Below, piece after piece: positions 1 to 5,143 of a stretch of DNA of 5,143 nt (position 1 is its first letter; each line of letters begins with the position of its first letter). The notes beneath the pieces are model-generated. The model ran no database searches. It had not been told where the DNA came from and saw nothing but the letters and a program-made list of their open reading frames with translations. Origin of the DNA: Bacillota bacterium (GTDB lineage: Bacteria > Bacillota_E > Sulfobacillia > Sulfobacillales > Sulfobacillaceae); NCBI GenBank assembly GCA_021802375.1, contig JAKAAL010000408.1, positions 1 to 5,143 of the forward strand, given 5' to 3'. The position numbers and the translations under genes were made by a program.

Positions 1-97
1 TCGGCCATCTCCAACGCAGTCGCAAACTGTGGTCTGTTGAGGTCACAACACTGGTCAATCGCCTTAGAATTTGTGCCGCACTTCGTCGATTCTTTCC

Positions 98-973
98 TTA
101 CTCCTTAGAATATGATCTAAACTGGTGCCGATACTCATAGGGTGATACTCCTCTATGCCGAGTAAACACTCGTGATAAATATGCGTTATTGGTTAAGCCG
201 ACCCTCTCGGCGATTTGACTTAATGGGTGGTCTGTCTGCTCTAGTAATTTGGCGGCTTCCTCTACTCTGAGCAAGTTAAGATATTCCACAAAAGTCCTTC
301 CGGTGATTTCTTTAAATTTCTTGCAGAATTGGCTTGAACTAAGATTGACCCGTTCTGCAGCCTGCAACAGTGTCATTTTCGCATAGTAGTGTTCCCGAAG
401 AAATTGGAATAGGTCACCAAATCTATTTTGGGTCTCGCGCAGGCTGAGCTGGTCCTTACACCCGAAATGGCGAATCGCTAAAGCAAAAACCCGGAATAGA
501 TTAGCCTTGATCAGCAACTCGAAAGCAGGCAATTGCTCACGAAATTCGCTCTCTATGGCTAACAGTGGGTTAGCCAATTCTTCTGTAATACCCTCTCCTC
601 TTCGGAAAACGGTCGGGATATTCATACGCCGGTCGATAATCGGGCGGAAATATTGTGGATCAGTACTATCGAGCCCAGCGTTAAGGAGAACCGCTTGGTT
701 CAGCACAATGGCGAATAGTTGTGCCCCGGGCGACAAAGAGATAGCTCCGTGAATTTGGTGAGAATTTATGAAAATGACATCGCCGGGCTCTGCGACGATA
801 AAAAGGTCGTCGATTTGAATACGGGACATTCCTGCATGGACGTAGATCCACTCAAGATGATCATGCCAATGGACGGCAATCAGCCTCTCTTGGTGCGCGA
901 GATGAAATACGTTAATGGGAAACGTCGAATCCGGAATCGGAGTTGCTTCCTGCAAATCGGTGGTCGATGCCAT
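98..973 (-). CDS. AraC-family transcriptional regulator with N-terminal cupin sensor domain
   Basis: A 291-residue DNA-binding regulator, the normal length for cupin-type AraC proteins. Residues about 20-90 form the cupin-like sensor: HWHDHLEW at 35-42, then an EPGDV turn and INSHQIHG at 69-76, the usual His-containing ligand pocket. Residues about 185-288 hold the double helix-turn-helix. The first is around 202-222 (LLQAAERVNLSSSQFCKKF) and the second around 251-275 (LSQIAERVGL then YLSRVF). The C-terminal signature RGVSPYEYR (274-282) is intact. The start is well fixed: an AGGAGG Shine-Dalgarno lies 5 nt before the ATG, and an in-frame TAG lies four codons upstream. By family, such proteins activate sugar or other catabolic genes after binding a small ligand; the ligand cannot be read here. 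The upstream side is transposase debris, so its target may lie to the left of the window or elsewhere. The family call is firm; the role is unknown. Confidence 0.95.
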   Translation of the reverse strand: MASTTDLQEATPIPDSTFPINVFHLAHQERLIAVHWHDHLEWIYVHAGMSRIQIDDLFIVAEPGDVIFINSHQIHGAISLSPGAQLFAIVLNQAVLLNAGLDSTDPQYFRPIIDRRMNIPTVFRRGEGITEELANPLLAIESEFREQLPAFELLIKANLFRVFALAIRHFGCKDQLSLRETQNRFGDLFQFLREHYYAKMTLLQAAERVNLSSSQFCKKFKEITGRTFVEYLNLLRVEEAAKLLEQTDHPLSQIAERVGLTNNAYLSRVFTRHRGVSPYEYRHQFRSYSKE

Positions 974-1262
974 GGTTTCCTCCTACCTCGACGTTTTGTC
1001 TTGATTTCTTACCCTTTTGCAGTCTTTCAAGGTCTTTCACTTCGGTTCCCTCTCGAACGGTCGTCCTTTCCCGTCATCACGTTAGCGAACCCTACCATGT
1101 CTCGCGGGGTCGATGCCTGATCAATCCTTCGTTCAGCTTGACATGCGGTATGGAAGACGTGGGAGCCGGACTCGTTTGCGGGGTCATTTCACGACGTGAA
1201 AGCCCAATAGGAGGAACGCGACTTCCCCCGCGCCCGAGACAGAACCGAAGTGGGCGGTGGAT
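974..1262. other. Intergenic stretch upstream of the AraC-family gene
   Basis: No intact gene is seen. Read on the minus strand, about 985-1130 is purine-rich (runs such as GGGAAAGGACGACC and GAACCGAAGTGAAAGACC) and would form a long leader to the regulator. A minus-strand frame stays open from about 1190 to the TGA at 1027-1029 and includes an ATG at 1096-1098 (23 codons), but it has no ribosome binding site and no recognisable product. Positions 1187-1262 lie just past the stop of the decayed transposase and are probably its non-coding end. No convincing sigma-A promoter was found for the regulator. Confidence 0.5.
1187..1201. repeat. 15-bp perfect inverted repeat (7-bp arms, 1-base centre)
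   Basis: The arms are TTTCACG and CGTGAAA around a single central A. It lies about 60 bp beyond the stop codon of the IS110-like transposase remnant, outside any gene. It could be a regulator operator (many dimeric repressors bind such dyads), a subterminal repeat of the insertion element as in the IS1111 subgroup, or chance. No second copy was noticed in the window. Confidence 0.45.
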
Positions 1263-1825
1263 TTAGGCGGCGGCGATCACCTCCGCCGTGGGAAAGAGTC
1301 GGTGGGCGTCGTGGGGATTCCCATGCTTCGCACACGCCCAGGCGACACATAGCAGCTTCGTGGCCACCGCCACGCATGCCGCCTGATACAACACGGCGTG
1401 CCCCGCGGGCCCGCTTGGCGCCCACCCGATTTTTGGTCGACGCCTTAAACTGGTCCGTTACCGTGTCCGCGGATTACGCTAACACCAAGTCAGGCGTGAG
1501 CGGGGTATTCAACACGTGAACTCCGCCTTCCCATCCCACGTCTTAAACACGGCGCGGAATTCCGGAAAGTACTAATGGAGCTAGCCCCCCATCCGCGATC
1601 GCCATCGCATGACGTCCTGGTGGTGCTGCCGGCGCGTCACCGCCAACGTAGTCAGCCGGGCCATGGTGCCCGCTCGAGGCTCCCACCGAAACCACCGGTC
1701 ATCATAGACCATGCTGTCACTCTGCAACGCTGCCATCGTATGCTACTAATACCACCTTTCCGTCCTTTTGGGCCCTTGGCGGTCAAAGCCTGGTAATCAG
1801 GTTCATCCTCAGGATAGCCAAATTG
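1263..1825 (-). pseudogene. Decayed IS110-family-like transposase remnant
   Basis: No frame is intact, but consecutive minus-strand pieces line up in the order expected of an IS110-type transposase. Piece 1 (1825 to about 1745) reads FGYPEDEPDYQALTAKG. Piece 2 (1736-1581) includes FRWEPRAGTMARLTTLAVTR and ends in TAG. Piece 3 (1571-1509) reads YFPEFRAVFKTWDGKAEF. Piece 4 (from about 1515) reads LNTPLTPDLVLA, a stop (1474-1476), then SADTVTDQFKASTKNRVGAK. Piece 5 (about 1447-1263) reads AVLYQAACVAVATKLL, AWACAKHGNPHD and ends at TAA 1263-1265. The YFPEF..VF and P-rich stretch resemble the middle of IS110 transposases between the DEDD and Tnp20 domains; piece 5 resembles their C-terminal helical tail. 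Most of the N-terminal DEDD domain and the Tnp20 core are absent. At least three frame changes and several stops make it inactive. The family call rests on recalled pattern and is moderate; that it is a broken gene is much surer. Confidence 0.7.
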
Positions 1826-1877
1826 TCAGTATGAAGTAAATATTATCAAAAAATCCAAGTATGAATGGCCCCACATC

Positions 1878-1895
1878 GGAGCACTGCGGTGCTTC
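1878..1895. repeat. Short stem-loop, 7-bp stem with 4-base loop
   Basis: GGAGCAC and GTGCTTC pair around the loop TGCG (one G-T wobble, six Watson-Crick pairs). No T-tract follows on either strand, so it is not a typical intrinsic terminator. It sits on the upstream, non-coding side of the transposase remnant. Function unknown. Confidence 0.4.
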
Positions 1896-2169
1896 GCCGC
1901 CACAAAGAACCAAAAACACCGAGGTCTTCTTCGCGAACTCCCCACATCTCCCCAAAGGCCCTAGAGCTATCCGCTCGCAATCCGCGACAGTCCTAGCCAT
2001 CGTCGAACCGGCCACCCACTCAACAATCCGCGAAGATCCGCACCATGAAAAATCTTCACAACTTTCTCTGCTGCCCTCCCCTAGCCTCTTGACATCGCCG
2101 GAGTCCTTCGGATTGCGTTTCTTGCGATTAACCACAAAACGTCACAGCGACTATCCACCAAAGACAATA

Positions 2170-2196
2170 TTCAACCGATACAGCCTGATGTAAAAT
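2170..2196 (+). promoter_or_regulatory. Weak candidate promoter for the ABC permease gene
   Basis: TTCAAC (2170-2175) and TAAAAT (2191-2196) are separated by 15 bp in an AT-rich stretch about 80 bp before the permease start. The -10 match is fair, but the -35 match and the spacing are poor. Listed only as the best candidate in the available upstream region. Confidence 0.2.
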
Positions 2197-2275
2197 ACAG
2201 TGAATTATTTGTCGCGGTTTTTTAAAGCGTCATCACTAGGCTCAGCAGTTCAAGCTTAAACAAGGAGGCACCAAA

Positions 2276-3271
2276 ATGCGAAGCGCCATGTATCGTTTGA
2301 GCACTCGAGTTCTGACCCTGATCGGCCAATTAACCATCTTCTTAGGCGCGAGCTATCTTCTACTGTACAAAAATCCCGACGCTTTCCGCCTTACCGCGTG
2401 GCCCCCGTTGAGTCCTTTGGAGGTTTTGCCGTCTCCCCGAATCCTAGCTCGGGCCCTACGCCAATTAGTCTGGCGATATGGCGCACACCCCCTTTGGAGA
2501 GAAACCGTGGGCTACATCTGGCATACCCTCACGTTCCAATTTGGCACTTCACTGACCTACCCGGCGGTGCCTCTTTGGCATAAAGTCCTTTCTGCCATGC
2601 CGATTACCCTGGAGCTGGTCTTGACCTCCGCCATCCTAGGTTTGGTGCTGGGAGTGCTCCTCGGTCTCGTTGCTGCCTTGCGGGCACACACCTGGATCGA
2701 TCGCCTGCTCGGCGGGCTGGCCCATGTCGGACGCGGCGTCCCCTCGTTTGTTATCGCGGCAGGGGCAATCTGGTTTTTTGGTGCCTTGCTTCCCGGCCTG
2801 CTTCCCGTCCATGGATGGGAGCCCCCGTCCACAGCCATCTTACCCATCGGAATCCTCTTCCTCGCCAATTTCGCGGCCGTCTTCCACCGATTTCGCGGGG
2901 GATTTCAAGAAGCGATGCGCCAGGACTACATGATGACCGCGAGGGCCAAGGGCCTCCGACAGGGTGCACAGGTCCTCCGTCACGGCTTGGTCAATGCCGG
3001 CATGGATCTGCTGCGCGTCGCCGGACCCATGCTCGCCCTTACCGTGGTCAACGCCGTCTGGGTGGAAAACCTTTTCGTCGTTCCCGGCATGGGCATCCTA
3101 ACCGCAACCGGCGTGGCCAACGTGGATGGGCCCCTGATGATGACCTCCCTTTTTCTGCTCGTGCTGTTGGCCATGGCCCTCAAAACGGCTGTCGATCTGA
3201 CCTATTGGCTCGTGGACCCACGCAGGCGTCGGGAGCGTGTGCCGTTATTGGGCAGAAGCAACCAAGCGTAA
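2276..3271 (+). CDS. ABC transporter permease, OppB/DppB type (peptide/nickel family)
   Basis: A 331-residue inner-membrane channel subunit, typical length for OppB/DppB permeases. About six membrane helices can be seen: near 10-32, 110-136, 150-172, 186-206, 247-269 and 288-311. A large outside loop (about 35-105) lies between the first two, as in this family. The ATPase-coupling EAA loop is clear at about 218-246 (YMMTARAKGLRQGAQVLRHG then LVNAG). Family landmarks also include LSAMPITLELVL (105-116), the NAVWVENLFVVPGMG stretch (259-273), matching the family's ETVFSIPGLG region, and a C-terminal YWLVDPRRR (310-318). An AAGGAGG site (2262-2268) lies 7 nt before the ATG. Members work with a second permease, one or two ATPases and a lipoprotein binding protein to import peptides, nickel or related solutes. 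None follows: after the stop comes a short gap, then convergent mntP. The gene is intact, so it is an orphan subunit, a specialised stand-alone copy, or the residue of a lost operon. Substrate cannot be told. Confidence 0.93.
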   Translation: MRSAMYRLSTRVLTLIGQLTIFLGASYLLLYKNPDAFRLTAWPPLSPLEVLPSPRILARALRQLVWRYGAHPLWRETVGYIWHTLTFQFGTSLTYPAVPLWHKVLSAMPITLELVLTSAILGLVLGVLLGLVAALRAHTWIDRLLGGLAHVGRGVPSFVIAAGAIWFFGALLPGLLPVHGWEPPSTAILPIGILFLANFAAVFHRFRGGFQEAMRQDYMMTARAKGLRQGAQVLRHGLVNAGMDLLRVAGPMLALTVVNAVWVENLFVVPGMGILTATGVANVDGPLMMTSLFLLVLLAMALKTAVDLTYWLVDPRRRRERVPLLGRSNQA

Positions 3272-3297
3272 CCCTCTTCGCAAACCAGCAAATGGCA

Positions 3298-3316
3298 AGA
3301 GGATGCGCATTCCTCT
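3298..3316. terminator. Possible bidirectional stem-loop between convergent genes
   Basis: AGAGG (3298-3302) pairs with CCTCT (3312-3316), enclosing the palindrome ATGCGCAT plus one bulged T. CCTCTT at 3273-3278 or nearby could compete for the same AAGAGG strand. It sits between the permease stop and the mntP stop, where a shared terminator is expected. There is no T-tract of useful length on either side, so intrinsic termination is doubtful. Confidence 0.3.
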
Positions 3317-3345
3317 CCCTCGGATAGGTAATGGGGTGAACCAGA

Positions 3346-3900
3346 TCAGCGCAAAAGTCGGCTCACCGCATAAAAGGCGATCAAGAGGCCCAAGAGACCG
3401 AGCACCCCTCCCCCTAGCTTTTCGGCCCACTCCCCCACATGGCCTTGGATTTGGGAACCTATCGTCATTCCCAAGATGGTAAAGATGAAGGCCTGCACGG
3501 CAATCAGACCCACCGTCAGGGTCACTGGAACCCCTACGAGGCCAATGGAAAATCCCACGGCTAACTCATCCACACTCACGCTGAAGGCCGCCATTAGCAG
3601 CGCCAGGCCGTGAAGATTGCGGGCGTTATCCGCCTCGCGTTGGTCGCGATCGAACCAAAGCAGCCATATGGCTAGGGTCAAGAGAGCCAGGGCGCCACCC
3701 AAAGGTGCCCATGGGCCAACCAGCTGGCTGGCTTCCTTTCCGATGAGTAGGCCCGCCAGTGGCATCAACGCCTCGGCACTGACAAAGGCGAGAGCGATTT
3801 TTAGGGTACCCCTGGTGCGAGCCATGCCCAAGGACAGCGATACGAGGAGATTATCCATGCCTAGCGACAGCACGAGGGCGATCATTTTTACGACGACCAC
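3346..3900 (-). CDS. mntP: Manganese efflux pump MntP (DUF204/YebN family)
   Basis: A 184-residue, strongly hydrophobic protein of the usual MntP length with about six membrane helices in two related halves. Each half begins with the family motif built around an acidic residue: GMDNLLVSLSLGM (14-26, Asp16) and SVDELAVGFSIGL (109-121, Asp111). These correspond to the membrane aspartates known to be needed for Mn2+ export in E. coli MntP. A charged loop (DRDQREADN, 84-92) joins the halves. The start is GTG: an AGGAG site lies 6 nt before it, while the ATG five codons later would be too far from that site. It lies 46 nt downstream of ywbE on the same strand and is probably co-transcribed. In many bacteria mntP is controlled by MntR or a yybP-ykoY manganese riboswitch; the 46-nt gap is too short for that riboswitch and none was recognised upstream of ywbE. 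Some family members may move other ions, so strict Mn2+ specificity is inferred. Confidence 0.92.
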   Translation of the reverse strand: MVVVKMIALVLSLGMDNLLVSLSLGMARTRGTLKIALAFVSAEALMPLAGLLIGKEASQLVGPWAPLGGALALLTLAIWLLWFDRDQREADNARNLHGLALLMAAFSVSVDELAVGFSIGLVGVPVTLTVGLIAVQAFIFTILGMTIGSQIQGHVGEWAEKLGGGVLGLLGLLIAFYAVSRLLR

Positions 3901-3906
3901 CGAACT

Positions 3907-3911
3907 CTCCT
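3907..3911 (-). promoter_or_regulatory. Ribosome binding site deciding the GTG start of mntP
   Basis: The minus strand reads AGGAG here, 6 nt before the GTG at 3898-3900. The next in-frame ATG is 15 nt further on and would be badly spaced, so GTG is the likely start. Confidence 0.7.
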
Positions 3912-3946
3912 GTCTTTTCCTCTAATCGCCAACCGTTTTAGATGGA

Positions 3947-4216
3947 TCAACGTGGTTCGCTCGGCTCAACAATGCGTTGAACGCGTCCCACTTGTCCATC
4001 GGACAAGCGCACCTTAATCCCATGTGGGTGCGTCGACGAATGGGTCAAAATATCTTTGACCACGCCTCGAGTCAGCCATCCCGTAGGTTGGTCCGCTTTA
4101 AGCACAATATCGACCGTACTACCCGGGCGAATGTCCGCTCTGCGCTTGCCATCACCTATCGACATCGTCTCATTCCTTCCGTGGTCTTCTGCCCGCTGCC
4201 TTTCGTCTGCTTTCAT
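3947..4216 (-). CDS. ywbE: YwbE family protein (DUF2196), small conserved protein of unknown function
   Basis: 89 residues as called. The conserved core runs from about residue 26 to 82: RADIRPGSTVDIVLKADQ, then TGWLTRGVVKDILTHS, THPHGIKVRL, DGQVGRVQRIV. This is nearly the full YwbE domain, a short beta-rich fold of unknown biochemical role; the core shows no catalytic motif that I recognise. Family members are usually about 60-70 residues, so the 17 highly charged residues before Met18 may be an extension or not translated. Two starts are possible. The ATG at 4216 has GGGAGG 4 nt upstream; the ATG at 4163-4165 has AAGGA 9 nt upstream and gives 72 residues. The first has the stronger site. 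The gene is followed after 46 nt by mntP on the same strand, suggesting an operon, but no known link between the two is claimed. Confidence 0.9.
   Translation of the reverse strand: MKADERQRAEDHGRNETMSIGDGKRRADIRPGSTVDIVLKADQPTGWLTRGVVKDILTHSSTHPHGIKVRLSDGQVGRVQRIVEPSEPR
4175..4179 (-). promoter_or_regulatory. Alternative ribosome binding site inside the ywbE reading frame
   Basis: The minus strand reads AAGGA here, 9 nt before the in-frame ATG at 4163-4165. Starting there would give a 72-residue protein that fits the family length better. It is weaker than the upstream GGGAGG site. Confidence 0.35.
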
Positions 4217-4621
4217 ATGTCCTCCCGGACCTAATCTTTTTGGTGGCTATCCTGTGCTGCCGCGAACGTTGGGGGCAACTACGGCGTACCCATGGGCGAG
4301 TAAATTCTGATACCATAGGCTAACATCGGGCCGTTCTTATGCCTCGAAACCCCCATGCACCGACGCCACGACGCGCGGGTCCCCCACTCTGGGCGGACGC
4401 GATATGCACGGGGTGGGATCGTATTGGTTATACGCGTACCAAAAACCGTATCACGAGTCGAGCTGACCTCGACGTGAGGTCTTACCCCACCGGCAAAAAT
4501 CGAAGGTGGAATCGCTCCAGAACCTTCAGATGGAGCGTCCCGACGGTCAGCACGTGCAGTAGAATTATACGATGAAACCGCACAGCAAGCCTTCAGACGA
4601 GGAACCGAGAGCCTTTACCGT
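4217..4621. other. Gene-free stretch with a possible frameshifted gene remnant (plus strand)
   Basis: No intact gene. Positions 4217-4338 should hold the promoter of the ywbE-mntP unit, but no good -35/-10 pair was found. On the plus strand, one frame open from 4339 reads GWDRIGYTRTKNR then ADLDVRSYPTG up to an AAAAA run at 4495-4499. The neighbouring frame, open 4478-4732 but without any usual start codon before a TTG near 4632, continues with KIEGGIAPEPSDG and AVELYDETAQQAFRRG. Joined across the A run they read like a single degraded coding region. No family was recognised and there is no ribosome binding site at 4339. The palindrome TACGCGTA (4431-4438) lies within it. Confidence 0.4.
4221..4226 (-). 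promoter_or_regulatory. Ribosome binding site for the upstream ywbE start
   Basis: The minus strand reads GGGAGG here; the GGAGG core is 4 nt from the ATG at 4214-4216. The spacing is a little short but the match to the 16S tail is strong, favouring the 89-residue form. Confidence 0.6.
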
Positions 4622-5143
4622 CTAATCCGCGCTTTGGTAACAGCATTCTCCCACCCAGACCGATTCAAAGGTCAAGCTCCTAGCAGGCATGGAACAGACC
4701 TGGCAAGGAAAAGGATCCAGCGTTCGCGTGAGTAGGTTGATCAGTACAGGCACCGAAAGGTGCTCGGCTTTTTGTTGTAGCCCTAGCCACACCATCATGC
4801 GGGGCACGCCATACATCAGAACATGGTCCAGTACGATCTGGTAATCCACCGTGTAGGCGCCTCGCAGGTCAGCCAAGCGCCGGTCACGATCGGCCTCCGC
4901 CGCCCGATAGCGTTCTTGAAACACCTGGGAGCGACGATCGTTCGAGCTCGTTGCCATTTTGCTCTTCAACTCTTGCAAAGTACTTTGGTAATAGGTCTGC
5001 ATCCGCTGATACTCACGGTCATATTGGCTCCGATCAGATTCCGCAAGCTTTTTGGATCGAGCCTTGGCTTCGGCTTCCGTGGCCTGCCGAACCTTTTGAT
5101 ATAAGTGCGCAAACGGCCGAGGGGGCATGGTTGGCAAATCCCT
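4622..5143 (-). CDS. Hypothetical coiled-coil protein with C-terminal cysteine cluster (possibly partial)
   Basis: The frame is open from the right edge to the TAG at 4622-4624, so the gene may continue outside the window. If it starts inside, the ATG at 5126-5128 (168 residues, AGGGA 10 nt upstream at the very edge) is more likely than the TTG at 5135-5137. Counting from the TTG, residues about 11-95 are highly charged and predicted helical or coiled-coil (EAEAKARSKK, YDREYQRMQ, EADRDRRLADLR). They are followed by a hydrophobic stretch (100-120, DYQIVLDHVLMYGVP) and a conserved-looking tail NLLTRTLDPFPCQVC, with Cys145, Cys148, Cys165 and Cys166. The CxxC plus CC arrangement suggests a zinc site, with the second half atypical. 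A charged helical hairpin, a short beta region and a Cys cluster can form the C-terminal tail of much larger helicase- or ATPase-like proteins; this is a recalled resemblance, not a demonstrated one. Length, sequence character and a clean frame argue for a real gene. Function is not assigned. Confidence 0.72.
   Translation of the reverse strand, partial: RDLPTMPPRPFAHLYQKVRQATEAEAKARSKKLAESDRSQYDREYQRMQTYYQSTLQELKSKMATSSNDRRSQVFQERYRAAEADRDRRLADLRGAYTVDYQIVLDHVLMYGVPRMMVWLGLQQKAEHLSVPVLINLLTRTLDPFPCQVCSMPARSLTFESVWVGECCYQSAD

Larger units (their letters stand above)
1826..2275. other. Gene-free stretch between transposase remnant and ABC permease
   Basis: No supportable gene. A plus-strand frame (1861-2193) and a minus-strand frame (2135-1809) are open on top of each other, but neither has a ribosome binding site, domain-like pattern or plausible composition. 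The stretch is AT-rich at its ends (about 1820-1860 and 2160-2230) and more GC-rich between. It contains a compact hairpin at 1878-1895. If the remnant to the left is an IS110-group element, this is where its non-coding left end would have been. The right end must hold the promoter of the permease gene. Confidence 0.5.

Noticed and set aside
1..97. Possible edge genes: a plus-strand frame ending at 108 and a minus-strand frame reading AIDQCCDLNRPQFATALEMA off the left edge
   Set aside because: The minus-strand frame has no usual start codon after the regulator's stop apart from very close to the edge, and the plus-strand frame overlaps the regulator end. Too short to support either; nothing else is seen in this stretch.
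1154..1543. 10-bp inverted repeat AAGACGTGGG (about 1154-1163) and CCCACGTCTT (about 1534-1543) as insertion-element ends
   Set aside because: A 10-bp match is expected by chance several times in a window of this size, does not extend, and the right copy falls inside the transposase remnant.
1809..2193. Opposed open frames on both strands (plus 1861-2193, minus 1809-2135)
   Set aside because: They overlap each other, lack ribosome binding sites, and show no domain-like pattern or hydrophobic core; probably chance openness in non-coding DNA.
2206..2226. T-run GGTTTTTTAAAGCG as an intrinsic terminator before the permease
   Set aside because: No GC-rich stem precedes the T-run on either strand; the CGC/GCG pairing around it is only 3 bp.
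2815..3327. 170-codon plus-strand frame
   Set aside because: It lies almost wholly inside the permease gene in another frame, is rich in Arg, Pro and Gly as expected of an out-of-frame reading, and has no ribosome binding site.
3901..4330. yybP-ykoY manganese riboswitch for mntP
   Set aside because: The 46-nt gap before mntP is too short, and no recognisable riboswitch core was seen upstream of ywbE.
4633..4735. Continuation of the plus-strand coding-like frame beyond 4636
   Set aside because: From here the frame runs opposite the better-supported minus-strand coiled-coil gene, so its openness is likely a shadow of that gene.

Overview
The window looks like chromosomal DNA of a Bacillota bacterium. 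The reasons are strong purine Shine-Dalgarno sites of the AGGAGG type before four genes, a YwbE-family gene (a family best known from Bacillus and relatives), and GTG start use in a moderately GC-rich background. A Sulfobacillus- or Alicyclobacillus-like host would fit, but that is inference; no rRNA or other taxonomic marker is present.

Layout, left to right. Positions 98-973 (minus) hold an intact AraC-family regulator with an N-terminal cupin sensor. Positions 974-2275 form a 1.3-kb gap without an intact gene. It contains a heavily decayed IS110-like transposase on the minus strand (1263-1825), flanked by an unassigned purine-rich leader before the regulator (974-1262) and an unassigned, partly AT-rich stretch (1826-2275). 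Positions 2276-3271 (plus) encode one OppB/DppB-type ABC permease whose usual partners (second permease, ATPases, binding protein) are absent from the window. Convergent to it is a minus-strand pair, ywbE (3947-4216) followed by mntP (3346-3900), probably one transcription unit ending near the permease end. Positions 4217-4621 carry no intact gene, but hold a plus-strand stretch that reads like a frameshifted gene remnant. Positions 4622-5143 (minus) hold a charged, coiled-coil protein with a C-terminal cysteine cluster; its frame stays open to the window edge.

Functionally this is a mosaic, not one pathway. The regulator has no target gene beside it except whatever lies left of the window. 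The permease is an orphan. The only pair that plausibly works together is ywbE-mntP, where MntP would export Mn2+. The IS110-like debris and the broken reading frames suggest a region that has taken insertions and lost genes. I found no CRISPR array, tRNA, rRNA or recognisable riboswitch, and no clear evidence of a new biological system. The items most worth a second look are the orphan permease, the 4339-4636 remnant, and the identity of the right-edge protein.
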